Positions 12,401-27,334 are shown, counted from the first letter of the stretch. The stretch: 64,000 bases of DNA from Bradysia coprophila (GCF_014529535.1 NC_050736.1:3720001-3784000), one strand, 5' to 3'. The notes: generated by a model not told the origin, from the sequence alone. Numbers and translations: made by a program.

Positions 12401-15400
12401 TGTAAAATTTCGGAGACGGGCTCTGGTACTAAACAATTACTTATTTTGTATGTTCATATAAGTCAAGATTAGTCTTATTATTCTCTAAGTTAATTGCCAA
12501 TTTTCGTCGATTAAATCGTTAAATTAACAGTTTTCACTGTCAAATTTTTCTATTTTCGAAAACGAATTTTATTCGTTCATTGGTAGAAAATAATAAATTT
12601 TCGTTTTATTTCAGCTTTCTTTTGCAATTATCATAACAATTTAATTGAAAAAGTTTTATATTTTGAGATGCATTCAATAAAAAAAAACAACCAACCAACC
12701 AACATAAGAGCACAAGGTGAGCGATGCAAAATTTTATGTGAAACTAAAATTTTAATAATGGAATTTTCAATTGACCATATCCGTTGCATGTGTAATTAAA
12801 CAGAAATGCGTTTTGTTGGTAATGAAACCATTTTTATTCCCCGGGTTTGTTGACGATAATTTATCAAGGTTTTAATTGGGCGCACCTTTGAATGTTTAGC
12901 TCGTTAAGAACAATACGGTTGACATGAACCTGGAGTGATATTTACGCTAGTAAATCTTGTCACAAGATATGAATGGGAATCTAAACAAAATGGTAAATAG
13001 GTTGAGCAAACGAACAAAAAGCTTGCACGGACGATTTCACTTAGAGAGTCACTTCTAAATGAATTTATTGGGTCGCTTATTTTTATCTAAATCTTTCGGT
13101 ACTTTCGTGTTGATCTTAACGAGTTAAACTTTTCCGACAATCAGCTCGTGATTTCATATTTTTAAATTTATTGTTAAGATTTGGTAAAGAAAAATTGATT
13201 AACGAACCGAAGCCATTATTATACCAGACAGATTCAATGTAGTTTCCATCTGGTAATTATCTATTTTTTGTTGTCGTTGATGTCATAAAGATTGATAATT
13301 AAAAATTGATTACAGCTAAAAGTAAATGAACAAAGAAATCCTGAAGAATGATCACATCTTAAAAGTATTTTTTGTGTATGTTGAAGTACACTTTAATGTT
13401 TGTTTAGAGATTACTTTCTAATTATTTGCGCACCGCAGCATCGTTATTCGTGTATCTTTGCCATTACACAGATATTTATGATGGATTGAAACGTAAAACG
13501 ATCCGGAGATCGATTAACCGCGAATATATATTGAATCCAACAATTATGTGCTCAATCACTTATTCACCGTTTACGCTGAAGGTATCATATATATATGTGA
13601 TTATAGGTTTATAACTTGATATTGTCGTGTAAAGTGCAGAGCCCATTAGCAATAATATGCAAGAAGGAGACGAAGAAGTTTTAATGGTTCAGATTGGTTC
13701 GTGTGTGTGAAACATGTAGTAACAAGTGGATGATGTGCGGTGTGCATTTCTTGGGCTGTACTTTTAGGTTTCTTCAATGAAGTAAAAGTGATTTTTAGTT
13801 GTGATACAAAGTGAAATTTCTAAACGTCGAAATTTGAATGCACATTAAGGTTGCCGCAAGATTCACGTCTGCCGGCAATGTAATATATATAAGTTACAGT
13901 ATTCATAACAACAAGTCATACAATTAATGAACGTAATAAATAATCAAAAGCGAACACCACGAAATCGAATTATGTGTAGACACCGCTTTTCGATAAACCT
14001 GACACGACTAGAACGTAATAATAAAATTGATTTCTATTATATGTATAATACACGTTCAGTTCAGTTAGAGAGTGTATTTGAAACAACGATATACTTACTG
14101 TATCATGTTGATCTTTTAAGAATGAAATGGTATTTCAATTAATAATAATGAGTGAATTGATTTATTGACAGTGTAATTCAACAAAAATTCTGACTGAATA
14201 TGCCACCACAACTATTCGTTTATTACCAATGGCTCAGTTATTTTTCATTTCTTTTTATTTAGATCTTCTGAATGTTACGGTGTTTTTTTCATTTCGGGTG
14301 ATGCGGTTTTCTTTTTAATATTTTTTAGTTGTTTTTGTTGACGTACATGTATGCAGCAGCAAGCAGCATATAATATGAACAACATGCATATTAACGATAA
14401 AATATGAAACGACAACATGTGAATGTTTGATCTTATGATGTGAGAATGGTATGAAAATGTATAAGAAGAGTCATTCACCCGACGACGTTTCGGAATTAGT
14501 GATAATTAAAGAACGTATCGTATCTTAAAATTATATCCAAATCAGGTTTATGTTGTTGATTCAATGTTTTTTTTTCTCTTTTAAAACATTTCCATACGGT
14601 TGCACTGGAGAGGCAAGAAATTGTGGGAGTTCGAGTGCCTCATTATAACGTGGCAACTAATTTCGTTGATAGACACTCACTTCAATCGATTTACCGTAAA
14701 GAAGTCGACTAGATAAACTAAGGTAATATGATACCTCTCAAGAAAAGCAGGATTTTTCCTTTCGAAAAACAATTCATTTTGATATTTTATAGCAGTCATA
14801 ATGATGCTCATCCAACGCAGTTAAAAAGCAAAACATTATTACGTCTTAATTACTATTAGCCAAGTGTAAATGTGAGATGTTTTGTACAAGTTTCAAATGC
14901 ACGTACTTATTCCCATAAACCGATAACAACATCATCACAGAGATATTTTCGAAAGTGTATCAAGTGAAAATACTTAGAGCTAACAACAGCAAATAACTGT
15001 TTAGGTATTGTGCAACATGCTCCCAAATGTAATTGTGATTCGACTTCTTTAATTTCTTTCTGAAAACCCTATTTGTGACTTCTGTCCGCCGCTTTCTATG
15101 CTGAGCATTCTGAAGAAATTGTATTTGTAGAAAACTCAATTGCATTTAGTACACAAAGGAAAAGTTTTACAGTTAAATAAAATGTTCGGAAATGTTGTTG
15201 GAAACTATGTAGAGTCTTTTAACGTTACGAATATGTATAGTATGTACAGTACATTAGATATATCATACGAAAAATCTAGACATCCTCCTCAACCTGGACA
15301 CAAAAAGTCATAAAATATGTTTCCGTAACATTTTGTTAAACATCAGAAAATGAATTACGTTACAGAGTTGCGTGTTTCTTCTCCGTTTGCCGGGACTATT

Positions 15401-18400
15401 GATAAATGATAAAAATGGTTGATTATAATTATAGAAATGGTATAGATAGACAGGCAAACATATTTTATAGTACTGATGTAATCATCAGTTTGCATATTTT
15501 TTTGTGAAGATTCCGAACCAAACTTTACATTTAAACCAATTATTTAACTTTGCAAAGTTTCTTTAAAAAAAAAAGTTCTAAGTTTGAGCCGGTTGAATCA
15601 TTTTTGCTACAACTACCATCTAAATGAACACAGAACCGAATAGAGTTCTTCCATAAAATTTATTAACAACAGGTAAATTTATAGGCAAATTTGTGGGTAT
15701 ATAGGTCGTTTGATGTGCTTTAATCATCTTAATAGGAAAAACTTTTCGGGCTATTAGAATTTTCTGTGTATTTTTTTATGAAATTGATAAAACCGCTCCT
15801 ATTTACCATAGAAAACGTATACATGCGGGCGGAGTGTATATACATGTTTAATATCCTGAAATGCTCCGATATTCGTTGGACTGTATTATCTATGCGCTGC
15901 TCAGCATTTTTCTGTATATCCACGCAAATATAGAGTAAAGAGAATTTGTGCAATTTTAATCGGCTTGTTGACCTAGTCTCCGTTGTGAGGAATATTTAGC
16001 GAATTTTAATTAAAAGAAAATAAAAGTTTAGTTCACGGGAAAAACGTTTCTTTCAAGTGCATGAGAGCTTTTTTTGCACTGACATATTTTTTTATTAACG
16101 AGTGTCTAACGACTTTTTAATTAAATCTTTTGTTGTTATGAATTTTCTGGTCGATGTTAACATTTAGGTCCTTTAAATAAACGTGTATGCCTTTTCCTTA
16201 TTCCGATCTGTTCATAGTCCGTTTAACACTGACACACGAAAACATCCGATGGTTTTTGTGTGAATTTGACGTCATAAAAGCTACATGATCATTGACCTTT
16301 ACTTGTTACACAAGAGTTTTAACTTACGCAAATAGTGAGAATCATCAAATCTACTACTTCTACTGTTAAAAGCATCTGTCAATGTTTAATGAAAAATCTT
16401 CTACTTCATTTTTTTAACGTTTTACTACATAAGATCACAAGAACATTAGCTGATCGTCTATTTCTGTCCGTGCTATCGTTAACAGATGACCAGTCGTTTC
16501 GAAAAGATTACTAAATAGTTTGTCGATTGACTCGGCTCCGAAACACTGCCAAACTCAGGTTTATGCTCATGTGGCAGTGTTTTTTCGATATTTGAATTTT
16601 AAACAAATCAAACATCTTTGTACTGGGTCGTTTCGCCAATAGATTTTGTAAACCAAACCTTTTTTTAATTTCATTTTTTATTTGTTCAGAACGTTAATTC
16701 GTACATTAAAACGGTTTGACATTGCATGCATCGTAAAATGCATCATGAAAGCAGTCGTTAAAATGTAGTTCAAAGTTCGACAATTTCAAATACATTTCCT
16801 CAACGGAAATAACGACAAAAAAAGTCACTTCGTTTATTGAGAGTATTTAACGCAGCAAAACATGTGGGTGCCTTATGTATCACTTAATTTCGTCAGACAT
16901 ATATTGTACATTGCCTTTTTCGTTTAATCATGTACGAAGCGATCATTATAATTAATGTAATTAACCATGATGACACATTATGCTCGCAATGAAAGCACTC
17001 ATCGTTCAGAAAATATTTTTCACATAAAATATTATAAATGAGTTGCTAATGTGCTGCTAATGCTGAGCTGGTGTGCAATTGAATTGTCTATTTGAAAAAT
17101 TGTTTCCAGCTAAATGCAGCTACGTCAAATCAAACACAAAAGTACAGTCGATCGTACATAGTTAAGATCGCAAATTTCAGAGAAACATATTACTGCAGCG
17201 GTGATCGTTGAAAATAATCAATTTACATAATCCGTACAGTATGCCCTCATAAATGTTTAAAACTTTAATTTCCTAGATTTAGGTATACCTGTTGAACTAA
17301 TTCTAACTTTGCAGCACCATATCCAAATGACTGTTGAATTAGTCATTTCAGAGTCTTTAAAAATCATAAACATGAGCTCTAGCTATCGTACAAGTGACTA
17401 ACACACAAAAATTGTCAAAATTTACGCATTGCAGATGACTAGTCAAGGAATAATGTATTAGTTTGGTCTATACACAGTGCACGTATGTGTAAGCTTATTA
17501 AAAATGGATTATTTTACGCAGCAGGTCAAATAATATTTTTGAAATGGTGACCATAGTTAATTATATGCTGGATAGGACATTTTAAAGATTTGTGTGCGGC
17601 AATAAATTACTTTTTATGGAACTATATAGCAGTAGCTGCACTCGATCACATTTCTCTGAATTATATGAGTATTATTTTGGAGACAACACGAGAATGATAA
17701 CCCCTCAGCTTTACAATCATTTTTGGTAAAGTAACAGCCGCTCAACACATTTAATTCAAAAACATCTGTTTAAAGAATTAGATTACGTGGACCTCTGTAT
17801 TTTTGGTACACAGCAAAAGAATGTGAAATTGAGAATGTAGTCCGATCAAAAATATCAGAAATATTTTCGTTGTGTAGTCATTTCTCTTTTTAAATGGTAT
17901 ACAAATTCACCGAAAAATTTCACTATCAAATTCTCTGTCTAAGTCGCGGTAAATCCATTTTGCAAATTAAAAAAAAATTAAATTAAAATATTTTTCTATA
18001 GAATCGTTATGTATTTGTGTCATATATGGTTGTTGTGACTTTTTTTTATAATAAAATGTTAACAAAAGACAATATCGTCACATTAAATTTTTCCGTATGA
18101 GATGATAGAGACATAATGGGTAAATTTATCACAATTATGTGCTTTGGAAAGTGTTGCAATCAAAAGCATATGATTTCAGGGTCATGTTTGTGGAAAACAT
18201 TTCTCCTCTGTTGGGTGACAGACAAGCGGAGACTTTCTAATTAAATTTCGAAAATTAATTAATTAATTTCATAAATTTAGAACTCGTTTCAATTCCCAGA
18301 AAGACAGATTTAATCTGAAGATGTTATCACCTCTTATTACAACTATGTCTTTTATTATCATCTCCATCATCATCATCCATTAATTTAGTCATTGTCATAG

Positions 18401-21400
18401 TTCTATTTGCTCATTTTTATTATACCTTTTATCTTGATCATTGCTTCAGATACCATTGTAACAGTCTTCTTTCAGTATACAATTTTGTTATTTGCGCTAA
18501 TTTAATTTGTTACATAAGAAACACATCTTTTATTATTCTGCCCTACAATGAATAGAATGTGATTCAGTCACACCTACAGTCATCACGCGCAATTTATCTA
18601 TATATGTAATATACTCTCTAGCGTTCGTCTTGATCAATGAATATTATTCGCAAATTTGCATGTGTTTAAGAGATAATTGACCGTGTTTTTTTTCTGTTTT
18701 GCTAACTTACGTTGCACTTGATCCCCTGGGCATGTTTGATGAATAAGTTTTGTGCATTGATTCGTAATCCAATAAAAATGCAATCACACTATACAACTAA
18801 TGTTCCACAATGCACTGTGTAATGTAATTAAATATCGTCACGATTCTTATTTATATTTTCAATGCAAAATTATTATTTATCCAACGTGCATACAAAACAC
18901 ATAATTTTCTAGATTTTTTTTTTTAAACAAAAATATTATTTCTCTTGCTCTCTTCACAACTATAAACTAAACTAAACAATCAACGGAAGAGCATCCAACA
19001 AGTGTGTATTCGATTGAAGGTCTCGTATCAAACTAATTGAACGATATGGAGAAACACAGTCTGGAACAACACACCGCGGCTTTAATATCTTTCTCAAGTA
19101 AAACCACCACACAACACTTGATTGAACACACAGACTATATGAAAATGAGAATGAAACACGAGAATTTATCATTTTGATAATTGATAGTGCGGGGAAAGCT
19201 CCGCTACATGAGTTGTATATCGGGAGGCATTATAATATTGTCTCTTTTTATCGCGTATTAGAGATCTTCATTTTTTCACTAAGTTTTTTTTTCCATGAAT
19301 TGTTTTTTCGTTGTTTTTTTTTTCATATTCGCCGCATTGGCTGCTTGTTTATGTTCAAACCTGTATTTATTTACCTTTTTATCAGAAATTATAATCACTT
19401 TAATATGGTTTAGTGTATGCAGTCGGTCAATAAAGCAGGATTTTTTCCTTTTCGAGCATTTTATTTATTTTGTGGAAATATGTTTGTAACCAGTTTGGAA
19501 GGTACTACTACTACTGTTGATTTAACACAGGGTGTAGGCATAGCACTCGAGGGTGTGGGACACATTGTAATATATAGAATTCTATTCCTGCGGGAAATCT
19601 ATACAATTAGGCTGAAATGTATAGACTAGACATTGAACAATGGAACAGTAGGGTCAATAGCCGAGTAAGGAATGAATATGGTAAAATTGGTTATTGCAAC
19701 TTGCAACATGGATTGTGCATTTTGTGCAATAAGTGAATGTTCTGCCTTTCTATATACCCAACCATTAATTAATCCATATTGTGATTTGAAGGGTGACTTT
19801 TTTCAATATTAATAATTGAGTGCTCTGCAAAGTTTTCTATTTCATTGTAGTTGTGCAAAATTGTTAGGTATGAGTAATGTTGTATCAGGGAAAAATTTGA
19901 TTTACGGATACAACAATTTACATCGTCAATGTTTCCTGAATAGACTGTGCTTCTTTAAGTTCCTACGTAAGAAAGCAAAAATTGATAAACAAAACTTTGC
20001 TGTTCTAAAACTTCTAATTTGATGGGATGTGGGTCACCACATATCAATACACAGTAAAACATCACGTCTGAAAGCTTTTCACATTCAAAAGTTTATTTCA
20101 TCATTGGCGATTATAGCGCATTCTGTGTTCATCTTGAGGTCTTTTATAAAACTTTCGAGTATAATGTTGAATGTCTTGAAAATAAAATTTGAACGGTATA
20201 CTCGACTCAAGATATGTTTCGTCTGGTATTCGTATCTGATGGAATTTAATTATATTCTAGAGTGAAAGAAAAATGTTATGGGCACCTTATACGCGCGCCT
20301 TACATTATTTATGTCTTAACGACAATGTAAATATTTATATGAAAATCGAACACCACATATAGTAAAATGTCATCGAATTAATAGCGTAATTTGAGCTTCG
20401 GTGCGACATTAACGCTTCCGTGTAACCCTAACGATAAAAATCGGAAAACCAATTAAGTAAAATGACAGGTGGTGAAGAATTGGGCGCAATAGAAAAAGTG
20501 AGCTATATTTACTTCATAACGTAATTTAGAGGCATGATATTGTGCTTGGCGGGAAAAACTTTTTCGTGTAATATCTCTTCAAAGGGTACGCTTTAAATAT
20601 TAATAATGAAAGAAAAGGCTCGATTCTAAAAATAGAAACAATCTAAACTTGTAGGGCAGATCCTTACCACAAATAAGCTTTCTGCTTTTGTTGGAATTAT
20701 GCAATCGTTGTCTATTTTGTTCTAAAACAGTATTTCTTTTCCATATTATTCACATTAGCGTACAATCTACTCTTTGTAAGGACAAATATCAATTAGTATT
20801 ACGCAAAACTGTTTTTTTTTTGCCATCTCGATTAATTGGATTGCTCCGGCACCTATTTTATTCATTACTCTCTTCATCATTCAATAAACAAATATTCGAC
20901 TTTTCCGTCAAAGAAAGTCGCAATGCATGCAGTCTGTTGTTCAGTAAATTATTCAAACGTAAACCATTTTGCAAGCGAATTGTATTTCTGAAGTATTTCG
21001 TAACGGATGTTGATTTAAATAGTTCAACGAATGTAATTCAACTTCTGCAAACTCCACGGAAAATGTATTACATAAACAATGTTTCCAGCAATTTTACCAT
21101 TACGGGCTATATTTACCTCTACTAATAATAAAACTGTGTTGGCTCAGACAAAAGCTTCTTTCAAACTTCTTTGTTCGAAAATTGTGTAAAATTGAGTTCC
21201 TCTTAATATTTAACCAACGTTAGGCAATGAAAACCTGTTGTGGAAGTTCCCACGATCCATTTCATTTTCCATTTTCATAAATAAATGAGTTACTACCCTG
21301 CGAATGTGTTCATCACAAGGTAATATTTTGAAGCAAAAGGTGGGTGAAACGAGTGAATGCAAACCAGCCATCAATAATACATATTGCTTGTACTTAATAA

Positions 21401-24400
21401 TTCACATAAAAGCATTTTTTTCATTAGAATAAAAATAGAAACCGAAAAAAAAATCTTTTATGTGGTCATTCACTCCACAATCTTAATTAAATATTCAAAA
21501 CACCTTATCCTGTTGTGGATGTCGTGGGAGTATTGTATGATTAGTCATTGGTAGTTTGTGGTCTATTTCGATATTAACACATGCTCTAAGTCAATACATT
21601 GAACAGTCAAATAAGGATGGTAAGGATGGCTGAATACCGATCTTGAAAGTGAATTGTTTCGAGGGTCAATCAATGTATTTTGAGGATTGTCGGTGGGTGA
21701 GTGAAATATTGCAGGATTTACGATTAATTTAGTATGTAGTTGATTGTCATTTTTTCCGTTTTGTCGTTTGTTCACTGTCATTAAAACAACCTACAATGAC
21801 ATCTCTCTGTCAACCTATTTATTTATGACCATTTAGCACGCACGATTTAATTGCAATTCTAATTGAATTGAATAATTTAATGTGAACTCTTTCGGTTACC
21901 TCTTTGACTCTGCAATTACTCAGAGAGACCTTTAACAATATAACTTTAAATCATTTGTTTCAGGAGAAACCCATAAAATTTTAATCTTTCTATGACTTTG
22001 GTGACTTGAGCCCCTAAAATATAGGGTTCAAGCCCCGGCCCTTAAAACACCAAGACACGACACGTTTTCAAACCATATCGATTAAAATAAGCAAGTTGAT
22101 TATAACTATGCATATTACAGTCCCGAGCGAGACAAATTTAATTTGGAAAATGAGAAAACAACCAACAAACGACGCAATTGATTTTTGATTGTACCCTATG
22201 GATGGCAAATTTATTTATCTTATACCAGCAATGCCCGACCGTAAGTGTATGCATTGTATAGCCGCAATACATAAACAAATTTACACAAAATATTATCCAG
22301 GGGGTGAAATTACTGTTATTGGTTATTGTCATGGTATTTAATGTTGTGATAGTAATGGGAACACGTATATATATGCATAATAACAGTGTGCGAGAACGTT
22401 TTTTTTATTCTTGCGACTATTTCCGGAAAAAAAACATCTAATTGTGAGTTAGGCGTCATTAGTAATTAATCAGTCGTGTAGTATTATTTTTGCTTCAATT
22501 TAAAAAAAAATAATCGATATTTGTATGTTGTCCGCACGATAAGTTCACCAAAGCGATTATTTTTTATTGCGCTCAAAGTTTAAGGACATTCGTTGCATAA
22601 AACTGTAGGGTTAAATGCATAGTTATAATACCACTTTCTACTTGCAATATGAGTACAGTATAATACAAATTGAATAAAGAACGGATGAGAGTAAGTGTGT
22701 AAACGGACTAACGGTTATACAACATGATTCTTTTATAAAGTTTCTCTGCACATATATAATGTAATAGAAAGAAAAAGAAATTGCTATTTACTGCATATGA
22801 AGTACCATAAGAACACTGAGTGTATAGCTATGTAGTGTGTACTTCATTGTGAAATTGGTACTTTTGCTGCTTGTGTTTGGCAAATCCCTTTTTTAAGAGA
22901 AGAAAATTCAAATTTGAGTCAAGACGTCGTTGCATAATCTGAATCAATATTTATTAGAAGCTGATCTCGACTCAACAAGAATTAGTGTCTTCAATCAAAT
23001 AAATTTGTAATCACATCATCACCATGTAAGTCACCATAGCGCCGAATAAAATAATCGGAGAGAATTAAATTAATCAATTGAATAATTTTTGTCGTGCGAC
23101 TGCTAGGTAGGTACTAGGTTAATATATACCACATTATTCATTATAGAGTTCTGATGACTGAAAAAATGTTGATATTTGCCATGCAAGACCTTTTCAATTT
23201 GATTGTAAATTCAGTTGAATCCCTTTTCATGTTGTTTAATTTTTGTTTGTAGATTAGGGTGTGTCTCAAATCTATGGAGATAATTACGACCTCAAAATTT
23301 GTAGGTCTTACCGACTCTAATGGTTTTCTGATACGAAAAAAGGTTTTTCTTTTTTTTTTTACAAAACCCTTTTGTAGTCGATTTAGGGTAGTCGAAAAAT
23401 CGTCGAAGCGAAGAATCACAAATTTTTTTTGCGTCATTTGAAATGTTCCATTACTATGCAGTTCAAAAATCGTATTTCTCATCAGGTCGTGGCGACAGTG
23501 GTTTTTCGGACTTACTCCAAGCCACACAACCGTACTTTGCGACACTCTTACCAACACAATTTCACTCTTGCTCCACATAAACGCATTTTAAAAAACTTGT
23601 TTTTCGTCTCAAAGGACCGTCTGAGAGGGTACGACCTAACAAATTCAGACTTTCTTGTTTGAGACACACCCTAGTAATATACAAATATACATCAAAGCCT
23701 CTACATTCTCTCAAAATAATGACACCGACCGAAAATGAAAAACGATTCCAGACCGGACGGGAATGGATTATGAAACGAATATAAGGGACTTAGCACGTTT
23801 TAATAAAAGTTATTTTTATTGGATTTCTCTGCAGGAATTTGATAATTTCAAACGAATAAAAACATCGCCTTTATAAGCGCAACTCTTTATTTAAATTTGA
23901 AAGCTTTTTTGTTAGAACTTTTTCATACTGCCATAACAACATAAATTCCCTCAAAGCCATTATATCACTTGACACCTATCTATATCTAGCGGGTATAAGC
24001 ATGGCAGAGCTACGATTTATGACACTTCATAAATAACAAATTACTCACATCCCATTTGATTTCTTCCAACATGGATGTGCTATATTATGTGGTGTGCTAA
24101 CAGAACAGCAGTGAAAATTTGCTCGTACAAAGTGCATTATTTTACACTACTTATAAAATGTGTATGCACAATACAAATCGTTTGAGATACCTACTTCATT
24201 TTAATGTGTACACTTTTATCAGTAAGTGCATAAAGTGCGACAAACATTACGCGATCTTACAAGTATATAGTTTAAAGGGTTTGCTTTAAAAAAAAAACGT
24301 CCCCTTAACATGACAAACAATTTTTGTTGGAAATAATTGTACGCATAATGTTATGTTTGAATAAATTGTACTTACTTTTCATCTGGTGGTGGTGGCATAT

Positions 24401-24500
24401 CATGGCCTGAAGGACTTCTAGGTGGAGTTTTTTCATTGACTTCCATCATAGCGAGCGGCGCTTCCGGCGGTGGAAGGGGACTAACACTATTGCTATCCAT
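9430..24500 (-). CDS. Cyb561: Cytochrome b561, ascorbate-dependent transmembrane electron carrier (5 exons)
   Basis: Exons 24376-24500, 10154-10377, 9859-10087, 9649-9798 and 9430-9577 join in consistent phase with GT/AG introns to give 291 residues. Residues 1-42 are a proline-rich cytoplasmic tail. About six membrane spans follow from residue 58. The conserved histidines are H102 (FNLHP), H136 (KLAH), H172 (TLHSW) and H215 (PIHASFG); pairs 102/172 and 136/215 match the two heme b ligand pairs of the family. FDSHN at 155-159 is also typical. Family members pass electrons from cytosolic ascorbate across vesicle or lysosomal membranes to monodehydroascorbate or ferric iron. The segment GFITLSGFSILFYRLCRC suggests the insect nemy-type subfamily; I recall this rather than having checked it. 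Intron 1 is about 14 kb. The protein length is normal and nothing is missing. Confidence 0.95.
12104..12256. mobile_element. Foldback element with CGAAGG apex
   Basis: The outer arms GTGATAAAAGCAAACTCACA are perfectly inverted, and the pairing continues with gaps to a central GAGTCGAAGGCGAC. No coding capacity. The apex motif recurs in the foldbacks at 33982 and 44281, although the arms differ. Confidence 0.75.
16392..16497 (+). repeat. Dispersed ~100-bp element, copy 1
   Basis: Begins AAAATCTTCTACTTCATTT and ends CGTTAACAGATGACCAGTCG, diverged versions of the two conserved ends shared by five other copies in the window. A half-copy-like AATCTACTACTTCTACTG lies just upstream at about 16349. 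Confidence 0.5.
23255..23673. mobile_element. TA-flanked MITE, ~419 bp
   Basis: Terminal inverted repeats TAGGGTGTGTCTCAAA and TTTGAGACACACCCTA (one mismatch in the right end, TTGTTTGAGACACACCCTA) bound the element. The terminal TA fits the target duplication of Tc1/mariner-like elements. No transposase frame is present, so it is non-autonomous. It lies in the first intron of the cytochrome b561 gene. Confidence 0.75.
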
Positions 24501-25637
24501 TTTTGATTTAATTTTGGCGGTTTTTTTTTATTACAGTTAAACGAATTAAAGTTTTTTTTTGTTATTTATTTCGTTGAAGCACGACGCGGTATGCGTTTAT
24601 TATTGAATAAATTGCTTCTGTAATTTAATTAGTTAATTAAAAAAAAAAATGGACTTGATTGTCGGCTTCGTATTGTATTTTTAATGAAATTACATATTCA
24701 GCATTGGATGGTATTACGGAAATTTGACATTTTATTGTCGATAAACATGTGTGGATATGCAAAATATTTGGCTGTAACATGACTACAAATAACTGTGTGA
24801 TTTCATTTTAAATCAACCTCCATTCAAACTTTTCACATCAATAATTACTGTAGCCGAGAGGATTCCATTTATTAAAATTGGGTGTAAAAAAACATAGTGG
24901 AAATCAGATAACACGTAAATAGTATCTATTCAACCTCAAACTCAGTCTGCAAATCTTCAAAATTAAAATCGATTAAGATACTATCAATGTTTTTATTTCC
25001 TTTAAATTGAATTATTGATTTGGGGCGGTAAAAATATGTCAAAGATGAACATCTACACTCCTACCATGAATCTTTTTCCGGTATTCTAACCATTTTTTTC
25101 ATATCATGATTCTACTTTCATGGATCGTCGACATTGAAGCGTTTGAGGACATGTAGCTGATTCCTAAAATATTTCATTTTGAAAATAGAAAAATGTAACA
25201 GACGAACATGGTTGTCCAAATTCACATGTTTTCTGCTTCAAATTGCAATTCCACTCAAGACTATTTCATATAATAAGAGAGAAAGGGATGGAATGATTTA
25301 ACACAAAAACACAACTGGTCGGCCCAGGGATAAAGTGTTTTCGTGTTTCTGAAAGTGTGACAGGAAAAAGTTTTCAACAGCAGGAAAATATAAGAAAGTG
25401 ATAAGCTTTCTCTGATTTATTATGATACACAAACCGTCACTGTGACTAAATATGAGTTTTCAGATTATTTTCTGTTATAAAGAACTGAACTTTTCGAGAA
25501 ACTTTTTCAAAACAAAAATAAGTTCTTATGTTCATCCAAATCCAAGCTACTTAATTAGGGAAGTGAGTATTCATCAGCATAACATTGTTGAACGTTGTTG
25601 TCGAGTATATTCTTTCCATATTTACCTAAATTATATA

Positions 25638-25783
25638 CAGGGACTATTTTTTGAAAAAACATTTTCCCATATTTTCCTACATTTCACAAGTTTTCTAAAA
25701 ATTTATCAAAAGTTTATATCAAAAATATTTTTTTGGAAAATTCAAGAAAATATTGGAAAATGTTTTCCCAAAAATAGTCCCTG
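25638..25783. mobile_element. MITE with CAGGGACTATTTTT ends, copy A
   Basis: Left end CAGGGACTATTTTTTG and right end AAAAATAGTCCCTG are inverted, with AT-rich interior arms that also pair (AACATTTTCCCATATTTTC against GAAAATATTGGAAAATGTT). A diverged relative lies inside an NfI intron at about 51388-51545. Confidence 0.8.
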
Positions 25784-27334
25784 ATTATAATGCTAAACAG
25801 AAAATTATTTATAACTCACGAAGTGGAAAATTTTATCAAAAATTTAAAGCTTGAAAAGTTGTCGGAGTCGAACATAAAAATAAAGAACGTGCACTTGCTA
25901 ACTATACAAAATCGCTCCCAGTCAAATTGTTAGAGATTCCAAGTACCGTACCTGTAACAGTCAATGAAAGTGTAATTCGCAAGTATACTCAAGAGATCCG
26001 GTGATTTGCAGAAAATATTGATATTCATTGCCAATTATTTTCCTTATCATTGATAAGTGCCATTTTGAGTTCTTTTTAATTTCATTTCTTTGCATTGTGG
26101 AGTGTAAAGTAAACTCTCAACGGCAACTTGAAAAAATTCTGTTTGGAATGCATTTTGAATTCCTAAATCGAGTAAAAATAATTCACAAGTACCATCAAAT
26201 TGGTCACTTCAAACGAAATTTGGAAAAGCTTTCCATCCGAATTCCGGAAAACCAATTTTAATGAGAAAATTTTAATTGAATTTTCCATTCAATTTAACAA
26301 TTTCAGATTTAAAAAAAAAACATTGAATCGAACTAAATGTAGCAAAACATATAATTTCAGTTACAGAGAGACGAGACTCTCGTCACGAGAGATGACTACA
26401 GGAAAAAAAGAAACATTTTTCTTCATTGACGTACAATAAACACGTTTCAACCTGCCGAACGAAATAACCATTTCTGTTTTTTTATACATTTTTTTTCGCA
26501 TAATATCCATTGTTTCGTCTTTGTTTTCCTTAGTTTCTGGAGTGTAATATTCAGATGTATAACAAGAAAAAGGTAATGAAAATTATGTCACTCTTGGCCT
26601 CTAGGGAAATGAGTAAAAATGACAATAATCTGTTCTGCATATTATATTATGTAGTGTAAGTATATAGCTGCGTTATTTGTTTTCATTTTTGCAAAAGTCG
26701 CTATGTGTATCAACTCTTTTCGTATTGTTTCTTACAATTTTTTTTAATTATGTGTATTTACACTGACGACTTAGGCTAAAAAGATTTTCGTTCGTAAGAG
26801 TTTTATTATAATCTTTGTAATTTATAAGGGATTGTGTAATGATTAATACCTATCCTGAGGCACTGTACACGTAAATGTGAAGGTATACTGATAAAGGTGA
26901 GTGGGCCGACCAAATTTTTGTTCCCGCCCGTCCCGATGTTCCATTTTTTTTGCTGATAAAAATACAGACATGCCTAAGGACTGGAACAGTTTTACTCCTA
27001 TCCTAAAAAAAATTCTGATCTGTGGATACTCGCGCTTGCTCTATCTCCGAAATTTTGAGCTGCCCCGCAAATCTTTAAGATATACAAAAATTTGGACGTT
27101 TTAAGAACAATCTTGAAATGTTCTTCTACTGTAATTACTGTACCCGTAAAGGTGTACTGGTGTGTTCATATTTAAAAGACAAAAATATTGATTCTATTTT
27201 GTACATGTCGTTTTTTCATCAGACACTTCAAAACAGTTGAATCACCGAACTGAATTATTGGCTTACTTGACTCGCAGGTAGTCGATGCAAATTTAGTGAT
27301 TTATTGACCTGACACCTAATTTGTTCAGATATAT

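Larger units (their letters stand above)
10378..24375 (-). other. Large first intron of the cytochrome b561 gene
   Basis: About 14 kb between coding exons 1 and 2. It contains a foldback element (12104-12256), one copy of the dispersed 100-bp element (16392-16497) and a TA-flanked MITE (23255-23673). Short ORFs inside it, including a Phe/Leu/Ser-rich one at 20688-21125, show no domain and no flanking gene signals. I see no nested gene. Confidence 0.8.

Noticed and set aside
11808-12427. Possible 620-bp element bounded by ACCAGAGCC and GGGCTCTGGT
   Set aside because: Only nine bases are inverted and the pairing does not extend, too little to call an element; the foldback at 12104 lies inside it.
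20688-21125. 145-codon ORF in the cytochrome b561 intron
   Set aside because: No recognisable domain, no splice or polyadenylation context, composition like random AT-rich frames.
22010-22050. tRNA-like T-arm (GGGTTCAAGCCCC)
   Set aside because: No matching acceptor, D or anticodon stems around it.
23141-23578. 145-codon minus-strand ORF
   Set aside because: Runs across the boundary of the TA-flanked MITE at 23255, so it is a chance frame over repeat and flank.
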